64,000 bases of DNA from Bacillus gobiensis (lineage in GTDB: Bacteria > Bacillota > Bacilli > Bacillales > Bacillaceae). This document shows, piece after piece, positions 8,775 to 17,221 of the stretch. A program made the translations under genes and the position numbers. The stretch covers positions 3,879,417 to 3,943,416 of the forward strand of contig NZ_CP012600.1 of assembly GCF_001278705.1 (NCBI RefSeq). Reading direction: 5' to 3'. Each line of letters begins with the position of its first letter. Positions within the stretch are counted from its first letter, which is position 1. The notes under the pieces were generated by a model. That model was not told the origin of the DNA. It was given only the letters and a program-made list of their open reading frames with translations, and ran no database searches.

Positions 8775-9497
8775 ATGAAACCATTGTATATAAAAGTGAA
8801 AGAAGCACTTGATAAAGATATAAGAACCGGAAAGATTATGGTGGGAGACCGGCTGCCTTCAGAGCTGGAGCTGGCGAAACAGTCTAAAGTCAGCAGAGAA
8901 ACTGTTCGTTCTGCAATTCGATTACTGGAGGAAGAGGGAAAAGTCCATGTTAAACACGGAGTCGGGACCTTTGTTGTCAATCCTATACCTCATGCGCCAA
9001 GCAGTTTAGAAAAATTAATGAGTGTAACCTCCATGATTAAATATGCCGGTCTTGAGGACGGAGAAAAACGGGAAAATATTAAAGTAGAAAGAACGAATGA
9101 AGAATGGGCTTCACTTCTACAGCTCAATCACGAGGAGGAAGTGATTGTCCATGAAAGAATTCGAACAGCTGATCAGGAGCCGGTCGTATTCTCGAAAAAT
9201 ATCCTGCCGAAAAAACTTGTCGGAGAATCACTTATAGCAAAAGGTTCAATAGGGTCTTTGTTTCAGTATTTAAAAGAAGAATGCAAAATTGATATTTATA
9301 AAGCGGCAGCGGAAATCGTTGTTCCTTTACATACTGATCGAAATTGCCAAAAGCTTTTGATATACCCTGATACGACAGTTTTGCTATTAAAACAGATTCA
9401 TTATGATCGGAATAATCAGCCAGTATTATATTCGTATGATTACTTTAGAAATGATATTTTTAAATTCTCTGTGGAAAGAACGAAAATTGATTTTTAA
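8775..9497 (+). CDS. GntR-family (HutC/UTRA) transcriptional regulator
   Basis: The 240-residue protein has a GntR winged helix (MKPLYIKVKEALDKDIRTGK, then GDRLPSELELAKQSKVSRET and GVGTFVV, residues 1-68) and a UTRA ligand-binding domain (residues about 90-238, with EEEVIVHERIRTADQEPVVF). HutC-type regulators bind small ligands and operators of form GT-N-TA-N-AC. Two such sites occur in the next intergenic region (9658-9665, 9734-9741), so this gene very likely controls the downstream ABC/PHP operon. A long terminator separates the two. Ligand unknown. Confidence 0.9.
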   Translation: MKPLYIKVKEALDKDIRTGKIMVGDRLPSELELAKQSKVSRETVRSAIRLLEEEGKVHVKHGVGTFVVNPIPHAPSSLEKLMSVTSMIKYAGLEDGEKRENIKVERTNEEWASLLQLNHEEEVIVHERIRTADQEPVVFSKNILPKKLVGESLIAKGSIGSLFQYLKEECKIDIYKAAAEIVVPLHTDRNCQKLLIYPDTTVLLLKQIHYDRNNQPVLYSYDYFRNDIFKFSVERTKIDF

Positions 9498-9502
9498 CTA
9501 TG

Positions 9503-9572
9503 AAAAAGTTCTATCTCATTTTGATGCAAGAAGGGTTCTTCTCTTTTTGTAAAAATGAAATAGAACTTTTTT
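9503..9572 (+). terminator. Long-stem terminator after the GntR gene
   Basis: A 20-bp stem with one mismatch (9503-9522 with 9553-9572) ends in TTTTTT. Confidence 0.85.
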
Positions 9573-9654
9573 AATTTTTAGGCAGTCTTCTTAACAAATT
9601 TTATACATAATTCAAAATATCAATTTACATTCGGATGTTAAGTTATAAAAGTAT

Positions 9655-9744
9655 GAAGTATAGACAACTAATAATAATTCAAATGATAATTATCGTTTTC
9701 TCCTACGATTACATTCAATATACAGTTATTGTTGTCTATACTTC
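9655..9744. promoter_or_regulatory. Two GntR/HutC operators forming a 14-bp inverted repeat before the ABC/PHP operon
   Basis: GAAGTATAGACAAC (9655-9668) is repeated in inverse as GTTGTCTATACTTC (9731-9744). Each arm contains the HutC half-pattern GT-N-TA-N-AC: GTATAGAC at 9658-9665 and GTCTATAC at 9734-9741, centres 76 bp apart. A possible -10 (TATACT, 9737-9742) with TTCAAT 17 bases upstream overlaps the right site, so binding should block the polymerase. The spacing of about seven helical turns would allow looping. Confidence 0.72.
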
Positions 9745-9810
9745 TTTTTTATCCGGAATAAAAAATTACTAATATTATACGAATGTACAACTAGGGGAGG
9801 AGGTGTAAAG

Positions 9811-10632
9811 TTGTGGTACTTTAGGACACTGAGAAAAAGAAGAATAATAGAATTTATTGGTCTTTCAATATTTTTGCTATTCTTTTTCGGTCCATTATTA
9901 AATTTGGTTTTATTAGCTTTTTCTGGAAAGTGGGAGCATCCTGATAAATGGCCTTCTACATGGTCTTTGGAATGGTGGTCGTATGTTCTACAGGATGAAT
10001 CGATCCTTCGAGCTATGGGGCTGTCATTTTTAATTGCTTCTCTAGTCACCTTGATTTCTTTAATCATTTGTTTACCGGCTGCCTATGCGTTTGCCAGAAT
10101 TAGCTTTCCGTTACGACGATTTTTTCTGTTCTCATTTTTATTAACAAATGCTTTTCCGAAAATGGGGTTGTACGTTGCAATTGCCGTTCTGTTTTACCAG
10201 TTTAATCTGATGAACACCTTTACTGGTATTATTCTAATCCATCTGATTAACACCCTGATGTTTATGACGTGGATTCCATCGGCTGCCTTTGAAAATGTCC
10301 ATCGTTCTCAAGAAGAATCAGCGCGAGATGCCGGAGCTTCGCCTCTGAGGGTTTTTTGGCACATCACTCTGCCGATGGCAAAGCCGGGAATCATTGTAGC
10401 TTCAGTCTTTACCTTCCTAAACTCATTAGATGAAGCGGAGGGAACCTTTTTAGTCGGAATCCCGGATTTTCAGACGATGCCCGTCATCATGTACACGATC
10501 ATTGCTGATTATCCGAGTACAGCAGGTGCGGTATTTTCCGTCATTCTGACATTGCCGACGATTATATTATTGATGGCTGCCAGAAAATTTGTCGGTGCGG
10601 ATTCCTTTGCCGATGGATTGCGAATGAAATAA
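9811..10632 (+). CDS. ABC transporter permease (PotC/MalG type)
   Basis: The 273-residue protein has about six membrane segments and the ABC-2-of-importers EAA motif EESARDAGASPLRVFWHITL (residues about 171-190). That motif docks on the ATPase. It is the first gene of the operon and starts at TTG, seven bases after GGGGAGGAGGT. It most resembles permeases of the spermidine/iron/thiamine/phosphonate group (PotC, AfuB, PhnV) rather than classical sugar permeases; that placement is by overall feel of the sequence. Its partner permease is the fourth gene. Confidence 0.87.
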   Translation: MWYFRTLRKRRIIEFIGLSIFLLFFFGPLLNLVLLAFSGKWEHPDKWPSTWSLEWWSYVLQDESILRAMGLSFLIASLVTLISLIICLPAAYAFARISFPLRRFFLFSFLLTNAFPKMGLYVAIAVLFYQFNLMNTFTGIILIHLINTLMFMTWIPSAAFENVHRSQEESARDAGASPLRVFWHITLPMAKPGIIVASVFTFLNSLDEAEGTFLVGIPDFQTMPVIMYTIIADYPSTAGAVFSVILTLPTIILLMAARKFVGADSFADGLRMK

Positions 10633-10653
10633 TCGAAGAAAGGAGAGAGTCAT

Positions 10654-11727
10654 TTGCCTGTACAGTTATCGATTCAAAATTTAACCAAGATTTATGAGAC
10701 AGGAGAAGGAGTCAAAGATATTTCCATTGATGTAGAAAAAGGACAACTGGTTACACTGCTTGGCCCGTCCGGCTGTGGGAAAACGACGGTATTGCGAAGC
10801 GCTGGCGGTTTCATTGAGCCAAACAGCGGGTCCATCAAGATTGGCGGGAATGAAGTGCTTCACTTGCCACCTGAAAAGCGGCCGACTGCGATGGTTTTTC
10901 AAAGCTACAATTTATGGCCGCATATGACAGTTTTTGATAATCTGGCTTTCAGTCTCAAGCTGAAAAAAGTCAAAAAACAGGAAATAAAAGAAAAGGTTTC
11001 ATGGGCGTTAGCTCTCGTTCGATTATCAGGAGCCGAGAAAAAATATCCCGGTGAACTTTCGGGAGGACAGCAGCAACGGATTGCATTGGCTCGAGCACTT
11101 TTATTAAATCCGGAAGTTCTGCTTTTGGATGAGCCGTTTTCTGCTCTTGATGCAAAACTACGCCATGAATTAAGGGAAGAATTGCGAGAAATTCAGGCAC
11201 AGCAAAACTTAACAATGCTGTTTGTTACCCATGATCAAGAAGAGGCCTTGTCCATATCAGACAAAGTAGTCGTTATGAATCATGGCAACATTGAGCAGAT
11301 TGCAACTCCGAAAGAAATTTATAACAATCCGGCTTCTCTATTTGTTGCTCAGTTTATCGGCAGAATGAACTTTTTAAATGGACAAGCAGAATCAAATCTA
11401 ATAAATGCCGGAACGCTTCAGTTTCCTAATCCTGGTCATAATAACGGCGACGTTACTATAGCCATTCGCCCGGAAGACGTATCCGTAGCTGAACCTTTTG
11501 AAAACGGACTGGAAGCGAGAGTAGATAAAGTGATGATGCTCGGACATTATGTAGAAGTTACAATACATAGCATGTTGGGACAAATTAAGATGTTTGTTGA
11601 CAGCAGTAAAATAGACCAGTTTCGTCTTGATGAAAATATCAAGGTGAAGTTTACTAAAATCCAATCTTTTCAAAATTCAAATTCTGCAAAATTAGAAGAT
11701 AGGAGTGAAGTTTATGAAAATGTTTAA
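10654..11727 (+). CDS. ABC transporter ATP-binding protein (PotA/FbpC type)
   Basis: The 357-residue protein carries Walker A GPSGCGKT (residues 37-44), Q-loop VFQSYN, signature LSGGQ (135-139), Walker B LLLDEP (156-161) and the switch histidine in VTHDQEEAL. A C-terminal extension of about 120 residues (AIRPEDVSVAEP onward) is a TOBE domain, as in PotA, FbpC and MalK. It powers the importer made by the flanking permeases. It starts at TTG after AAAGGAGAGAG, and its end overlaps the next gene by 14 bases. Confidence 0.92.
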   Translation: MPVQLSIQNLTKIYETGEGVKDISIDVEKGQLVTLLGPSGCGKTTVLRSAGGFIEPNSGSIKIGGNEVLHLPPEKRPTAMVFQSYNLWPHMTVFDNLAFSLKLKKVKKQEIKEKVSWALALVRLSGAEKKYPGELSGGQQQRIALARALLLNPEVLLLDEPFSALDAKLRHELREELREIQAQQNLTMLFVTHDQEEALSISDKVVVMNHGNIEQIATPKEIYNNPASLFVAQFIGRMNFLNGQAESNLINAGTLQFPNPGHNNGDVTIAIRPEDVSVAEPFENGLEARVDKVMMLGHYVEVTIHSMLGQIKMFVDSSKIDQFRLDENIKVKFTKIQSFQNSNSAKLEDRSEVYENV

Positions 11728-12862
11728 AAAAGCAATAGCATTTGCGGCTATGGGAGCTACAGTACTATCTCTTGCTGCATGCGGAAGCAGCGAAAGCGGG
11801 TCAACAAATTCTAATGGTGATGAAGTTACGAAAATTTCACTGTACAGCAGCGGATCTCAAAATGTCGAGATGTTTTGGGAAAAGGTCGTTAGTGATTTTG
11901 AAAAGGAAAATAAAAATATTGATGTCGACTTTGTCTTTGTCCCATCTGGAACAGGAGGCCAGGCAACGATCGATAAGATTGTCGCTGCAAAGAAATCAGG
12001 CAAAGATTCAAAGGTCGATCTTTATGAAGGGCAATTAGCTGATATTGTTCGAAGTAATGAAGAAGGCGGTTTGTTTTATTCATTAGATGAAACAGGAATC
12101 CCGAACCTTAAGAACGTTCAAGAAGCGAATATGAAAGGAACGAATAATATAGCTGTTCCATATCGTGCTGCGTCTGTCGTACTTGCCTACAATTCGGAAA
12201 AGGTGAAGGACGTCCCAAACACAGCTGATGAAATGTATCAGTGGATAAAAGACCATCCCGGCAGGTTTGCCTACAACGACCCAAGTACTGGTGGATCAGG
12301 CAGCTCATTTGTGTTATCGACAATCTATAACCAATTGCCTGCAGACGCAATGAATTCACAAGATGAAAGCATTATGAAAGATTGGAATAAAGGTTTCGGA
12401 ATATTAAAAGATTTGGCTCCTCATTTATACAAAGAAGGGGTTTATCCGAAGAAAAACCAAGGAACATTGGACTTGCTTGCAAACGGTGAAGTGGATATGA
12501 TTCCCGTTTGGTCTGATATGGCGTTGGAACAGTTAAATAAAAAATTATTGCCCGAATCTACTAAATTGAAGCAAATTGATCCTGCATTTACTGGCGGACC
12601 ATCCTACATGATGGCACCAGATAATGGAGATGAAAAGCGGAAAGAAGCAGCGCAAACATTTATGAATTACATTCTTACGAAAGAAGTTCAACAGACAGTT
12701 ATGGATCAGATGTATGGCTACCCTGGAATTAAGTGGGAGCACTTGTCCAAAGAGGACCAAGAACGTTTTGCTGATGTCAGCGGCGGATATCGAATTTTCA
12801 ACGGCGGAGCATTATCCGAAGAATTAACAAAACAATGGCAAAGAGAGATCCCTACTCGATGA
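11714..12862 (+). CDS. ABC transporter substrate-binding lipoprotein
   Basis: The 382-residue protein has a lipoprotein signal: MKMFKKAIAFAAMGATVLSL followed by AAC-G, with the lipid-bearing cysteine at residue 23. The rest reads as a type-2 periplasmic-binding fold (ISLYSSGSQNVEMFWEKVVS at the first strand-helix, EVDMIPVWSDMALEQL in the second lobe). It will be anchored outside the membrane and feed the two permeases. The start is at 11714 because AGGAG (11701-11705) stands eight bases upstream; the GTG at 11705 lies in that site. It is closest to binding proteins of the YnjB/AfuA/PotD kind; ligand unknown. Confidence 0.9.
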   Translation: MKMFKKAIAFAAMGATVLSLAACGSSESGSTNSNGDEVTKISLYSSGSQNVEMFWEKVVSDFEKENKNIDVDFVFVPSGTGGQATIDKIVAAKKSGKDSKVDLYEGQLADIVRSNEEGGLFYSLDETGIPNLKNVQEANMKGTNNIAVPYRAASVVLAYNSEKVKDVPNTADEMYQWIKDHPGRFAYNDPSTGGSGSSFVLSTIYNQLPADAMNSQDESIMKDWNKGFGILKDLAPHLYKEGVYPKKNQGTLDLLANGEVDMIPVWSDMALEQLNKKLLPESTKLKQIDPAFTGGPSYMMAPDNGDEKRKEAAQTFMNYILTKEVQQTVMDQMYGYPGIKWEHLSKEDQERFADVSGGYRIFNGGALSEELTKQWQREIPTR

Positions 12863-13692
12863 GTAAAAAATGGAAATTGAGCATGTTAGGAATTGGGCTC
12901 GTTATGCCCTCTTTCCTAACATTGCTTGTCCTTGTAATCTATCCGGTGTTCCTTTCTGTTAAAGAGAGTTTTACAAACGGAGAAGGACAATTCAGCTTTG
13001 AAAATTATATTTATATTTTTACGGAGCTATTAATTGTTCAAAACATCCGCCATACGTTATTTGTCACGGTTATTTCATGTATTTTTGTTCTGGGTATCGG
13101 CTATTTGCTTGCTGTTTATTTGCGCTTTTCCAACAGCGCTGTTTCAAAGTGGATCAACAAACTATACTTTATTCCTATGTTTATACCGGGGGTTATTGCT
13201 GTATACGGCTTTATCAATTTTTATCGAGACAATGGCTGGGTAGCAAGATTCGTCGGAGAAAATAATTTACCTCCTATTATTTACGATGTGAAGGGATTGT
13301 TGATGATCAATATTTGGTTCAATATTCCTTTTACAACGATGCTATTAGTACCTGCGCTTCAGGCAATTCCGAATTCAATTATCGAAAGTGCAAGGGATTC
13401 CGGTGCGAAAAAACTTCAGCTATTTACGAGGTTTATTCTGCCTTTGTCTTATCGGACGATGCTCATTGCGGTGACGTTCTTATTCATGGGGATTGTAGGC
13501 AGCTTTACGGCTCCATTTTTAATTGATCGGAATGCGCCGCAGATGCTCGGTGTTTCCATGCAGCAGCATTTCGCTGTCTATAATGAACTCGGACAGTCCA
13601 GCAGCTTGGCCGTTTTTATGTTTTTAATGTGCTCATTTGTCGGATTCTTTTATATACGCAGTAACTTGAGTCATTCGAAAAAACGTTTTTAA
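12859..13692 (+). CDS. ABC transporter permease (PotB/MalF type)
   Basis: The protein is about 277 residues with six predicted membrane segments and the EAA loop IESARDSGAKKLQLFTRFIL, which contacts the ATPase. I place the start at 12859, where ATGA overlaps the stop of the lipoprotein gene. An ATG at 12835 would add eight residues but has no ribosome site. Translational coupling to the lipoprotein gene is likely. It pairs with the first permease of this operon to form the membrane channel. Confidence 0.87.
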   Translation: MSKKWKLSMLGIGLVMPSFLTLLVLVIYPVFLSVKESFTNGEGQFSFENYIYIFTELLIVQNIRHTLFVTVISCIFVLGIGYLLAVYLRFSNSAVSKWINKLYFIPMFIPGVIAVYGFINFYRDNGWVARFVGENNLPPIIYDVKGLLMINIWFNIPFTTMLLVPALQAIPNSIIESARDSGAKKLQLFTRFILPLSYRTMLIAVTFLFMGIVGSFTAPFLIDRNAPQMLGVSMQQHFAVYNELGQSSSLAVFMFLMCSFVGFFYIRSNLSHSKKRF

Positions 13693-13705
13693 AGGCGGGA
13701 TTGTA

Positions 13706-14980
13706 TTGGAAACAATTCAGATAAAGCAGACAATCACTCAGAACCAAGAGCAGAAGGTGGAATTTGAAGTACCGGACGAAGGACTTTATTCGATCGAATT
13801 GACAGCTTCATCACCTACCTCATGGAATGAAAAGGAAAATGAAGCCGTTATGGCAAGGTTGTACATCAATGATACACATCACCAGGATATCGTCTTATTT
13901 TATGGTGATCGTTTGTTCACGTACCAACGTTTGTTGGGGGAATTATGTGAGGGAAACTATACATTAAGCATTGAATTTTTTAACCCGCTTGCTCAAGCAT
14001 CCTCCGCTTGGATTGAGAAAGTAAATATAAAAAAGCTTGAGCTTCAAGGCCACGACTTGCTTGCAGCTAAGTTTTCGCCAAAATTATACGGAAGGTCAGT
14101 CTATAGCAATTATGACAATTTGTACACCGATACTCCGTTAGAAATGATCTACTTTATCGAAGATTGGGAGCATGGAAAGGTGATTGAATACCAGATGGTT
14201 TTCAGCCACGAGGACGAGGGAACGCCAGCCAAGCTGCTGATGGCCAAGTGGGGGCGTTTGCTTGATATTGAGTACATGGCCAGGGTTTATTTAACAGACG
14301 ATCTCAACGTGGACCACGTAGATTACCAGGGTCCTCACCACAAAATTATGTCCTATAGCAAGCCGATGCTGGAGGGAAAACGTCCAGTATTGCAAACGGC
14401 TACGTGTAACGGAAATTTTACCGACCGCATCACGAGTGAATATTACTTTTTCTTTTTACCAAGCTATGAATGGAAAAAGGACGAGGAGCCCCGGGAAATC
14501 GTCATGGAAAAATTCCCATACGTAAACGCAATGATGCAGTGGGAAGCGGAGAGGCAGCTCACAACTGGCCTTTCAGATATTAATATAATCAAAGATTTGA
14601 AACAATATCTTTTTATTCAGTCGTCAGTCTGGGAAGTAAACCTAGGACAACCAACGATAGATATCGCATGCAAGCTATCCGGTGAAAACAGGTGGCATTC
14701 CAGTTCATTTGGCAAGAAACAGATCGGCCATTTTTCCCCTGGCTATACGGGACCGTATAACCATTTTGGCATTGCCGTTTTGCTGCCCGAAAACAAAAGC
14801 CATACAGATATTGAAGAAATCAAGGTTTGTTTAATTAACGAAGAGATTTCTTCGGTAGTTGTAAAAGATCTTAAAGTCCTTTTCATGAATGAAAGGAGTG
14901 AAATCGAGCTTAAATGCCAAGTCAATTTCACGGCTGAATTGACTCGAAATCAAAGCGAAAAAACAGTTTGGAACAAATAG
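13706..14980 (+). CDS. Unrecognised 424-residue protein of the ABC/PHP operon
   Basis: I cannot name this protein. It has no signal peptide or membrane segment, so it should be cytosolic. Residues 1-115 look like a beta-sandwich (YSIELTASSPTSWNEKENEA, then ARLYINDTHHQDIVLFYGDR), similar in character to carbohydrate-binding modules. The middle part (SHEDEGTPAKLLMAKWGRLL and the segment DIEYMARVYL) is strand-rich with conserved-looking aromatic and glycine residues. It starts at TTG after AAAGGCGGG and is 13 bases downstream of the permease gene and 12 upstream of the PHP hydrolase gene. The operon position suggests it binds or processes the imported compound with the hydrolase. No catalytic motif was seen. 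Confidence 0.75.
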   Translation: METIQIKQTITQNQEQKVEFEVPDEGLYSIELTASSPTSWNEKENEAVMARLYINDTHHQDIVLFYGDRLFTYQRLLGELCEGNYTLSIEFFNPLAQASSAWIEKVNIKKLELQGHDLLAAKFSPKLYGRSVYSNYDNLYTDTPLEMIYFIEDWEHGKVIEYQMVFSHEDEGTPAKLLMAKWGRLLDIEYMARVYLTDDLNVDHVDYQGPHHKIMSYSKPMLEGKRPVLQTATCNGNFTDRITSEYYFFFLPSYEWKKDEEPREIVMEKFPYVNAMMQWEAERQLTTGLSDINIIKDLKQYLFIQSSVWEVNLGQPTIDIACKLSGENRWHSSSFGKKQIGHFSPGYTGPYNHFGIAVLLPENKSHTDIEEIKVCLINEEISSVVVKDLKVLFMNERSEIELKCQVNFTAELTRNQSEKTVWNK

Positions 14981-14992
14981 AGGAGAAAAAAG

Positions 14993-16567
14993 ATGCAACA
15001 AACAAGCACGCGTATTCTATTTGAAACAACTTCAGAAATATCCAGCAATAGTTCACAGTCTCATTTGAAACATACGTTTTTCGTTCCAAAAGAGACAACA
15101 AATCTGACGGTGCAATTTCATTTTGAACCTGCCCAATTAGATGACAATGAGTTGGGGCAAAAAATCATTGAAGAGTCCTTTCATTATTATGAGTTGGAAA
15201 CAGAGAATGCAGCAAAAAGAACACTACATGACTTCCCAATTAAGAACCTTTTAACACTATCTATTGATGACCCAGATGGATTCCGAGGGGCTCATCACTG
15301 CCATAAACCAACACAACGAATGACAGTGAATGAAACGAATTCTTCGCCGGGTATTCTGAACAAACAAAATTCCCCTGGTTTATGGTCGGTAACCGTTAGC
15401 ACACATGCCGTCGTAACTGAAAAGTGCCGGTTTACCTTATCTGTCACAGCTGACGGACCAGAAAATGATATCTGCAGAAGCTTAACGATCCCGTGGCAGC
15501 ACCGGCCATTAATGAAAAATATATTAGAGAATGAAGCGCGAGGAACGATTTTGCCAAGAAAGCAATATAATCATTGCCGTTGGGTTCCTGCCGAGCTGCA
15601 TACGCATACGTATCACAGCGATGGGCAGCAGTCGGTGCGAGAAATGGCAGAAGCTGCAAAACAAATGGGCTTAGAGGTCGTGGCGATCACAGATCATAAT
15701 ACAACCCGCCCGTTGCAGGAGATGGAAGAAGCAAGCCGTGAATTCAGGATTAAAATGCTTTTCGGGTTAGAATGGACGACGTTTTATGGGCATTTGCTGA
15801 CCATCGGATATGACAAGCTGACGTATACGGATTGGCGGACAATTGGGCCGTTGGACATTGCTAAAGGAATTGACCAAATCCATAGCTGTGGAGCCATCGC
15901 AGGGATAGCACATCCTTTCCGTCTGGGAAACCCGATCGGAACAGGATGCCATTGGGAGTTTCCGTTTAAGAGCATTAATGATTTTGATTTTATTGAAGTT
16001 TGGAACTCTACCAGACCAGGCTCCCGCTATTATAATCAAAAAGCATTTCAATATTGGACAGAATTATTGAATCACGGGTACATCATTACAGCAACTGCAG
16101 GAAGAGACTGGCATAAGAATGACGAGAAGAATGTGTTTCCGGCGATTACTCATGTTCATATGCCGGCGGATACAAAAAAAGAAACAGATGATTTTCAGGC
16201 GGAATTTTTGAAATCGATTAAAGAGGGAGCCTTATCGATCTCCTATGGATATCCAGTCATATTAGAAGCGAGTATAGGCTCTGATACTTTTTCGATTGGT
16301 GACATTATTAAATCAGAAAATAACAAAGTTTCCTTCCATGCCCGCACGGACGGATGGGAAGACGTTACAAATATAAATCAACGAACTTTTCGTTTTCGAT
16401 TAGTTTCAAATGTTGGTACATTAATAGAAGAAACCGGTGGAACACATGAGCTGTTTTATGAAATGGACAGTTATGAATTAAGCTGGGTAAGAGCTGAATT
16501 ATACGCTGAAATATATGACGAAGTTGAATTGATTGCTTTTACAAATCCGATTTATTTTATCAAGTAA
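14993..16567 (+). CDS. PHP-domain metallohydrolase (CehA/McbA type)
   Basis: The 524-residue protein has an N-terminal strand-rich region (1-195) and a PHP domain from about 198. The metal ligands are visible: HTHTYHSDG (203-211), ITDHN (232-236), FGLEW (257-261, glutamate 260), AHPFR (306-310) and GRDWH (370-374). PHP proteins are binuclear or trinuclear metal phosphoesterases. The CehA/McbA branch includes carbaryl hydrolases that cut carbamate esters. It has no export signal, so it should act on the compound brought in by the ABC importer. A phosphodiester or carbamate-like substrate is inference. It closes the operon. Confidence 0.88.
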   Translation: MQQTSTRILFETTSEISSNSSQSHLKHTFFVPKETTNLTVQFHFEPAQLDDNELGQKIIEESFHYYELETENAAKRTLHDFPIKNLLTLSIDDPDGFRGAHHCHKPTQRMTVNETNSSPGILNKQNSPGLWSVTVSTHAVVTEKCRFTLSVTADGPENDICRSLTIPWQHRPLMKNILENEARGTILPRKQYNHCRWVPAELHTHTYHSDGQQSVREMAEAAKQMGLEVVAITDHNTTRPLQEMEEASREFRIKMLFGLEWTTFYGHLLTIGYDKLTYTDWRTIGPLDIAKGIDQIHSCGAIAGIAHPFRLGNPIGTGCHWEFPFKSINDFDFIEVWNSTRPGSRYYNQKAFQYWTELLNHGYIITATAGRDWHKNDEKNVFPAITHVHMPADTKKETDDFQAEFLKSIKEGALSISYGYPVILEASIGSDTFSIGDIIKSENNKVSFHARTDGWEDVTNINQRTFRFRLVSNVGTLIEETGGTHELFYEMDSYELSWVRAELYAEIYDEVELIAFTNPIYFIK

Positions 16568-17204
16568 CACGAGTAATAATCCTTCCTGGGTTTTAGATCT
16601 GGGCGGGGGATTACCTGTTGTAACATAGAACCTTGCACAAGTTGTTTTTATATCTGTACTCCAGATCAAATGGTCTTTTATCTACAAGAACAAGGTGTAA
16701 GTGCATATTGTAATAGATTTGGAGATAGCCGCCCTGGCTTACCGGCCAGGCGACGCTCTTTCTGTTTTTTTATCTCTTCTGGCCTTGTATCGTCTGGGCC
16801 GCCATAGATAGTAGCTACTTGCAAAATTGCTTTCATAAGGTAAGGCGCCTCTTCGTGAAGTGAACCCCAAAGCGTATCAAGCATAAAGTCAAACGTTGTT
16901 TAAGTATCTTTGATGCTGCCTAGATCGTAAGTAAGAACTTCATCCGCTCCCTTGTAATAATCTTAACATGTATGTTCCGAGCAGTTTCAATATATTTTCA
17001 TTAATAGAATAATAAGGGAATGGAAAGTCCTTTTTTACTATCATGAAACAACGAAATAGTAATAATAACCCCATTCCTTTCGCGTTTTTCTAATCCTTTA
17101 GAACTTATTTTTATTAACATGATATCCACATTAAACAAGTACTTGCTTAACCTGTGTTTGTTAGTTTGTTTATAGATATTGCCTCAAGATTTACACCCTA
17201 TAAA
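16568..17204. other. 637-bp intergenic stretch without a recognised gene
   Basis: No classical terminator follows the PHP gene, only a weak TAATCC/GGATTA dyad without a T run. A 68-codon frame on the minus strand (16678-16884) lacks a ribosome site and matches nothing I know; it may be a gene fragment. Near 17114-17152 there are TTAACA, TTAAAC and TTAACC hexamers that loosely resemble PhoP half-sites, but the spacing is 16-17 bp rather than the usual 11. Confidence 0.5.
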
Positions 17205-17221
17205 AAAGGAGGAGTCATATT

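Noticed and set aside
9684..9695. TGATAATTATCG as a Fur box
   Set aside because: It keeps only one and a half of the 7-1-7 repeats and no iron gene adjoins it with certainty.
16678..16884. 68-codon frame on the minus strand
   Set aside because: No ribosome site, a stop shortly upstream, and no recognisable family; may be a fragment.
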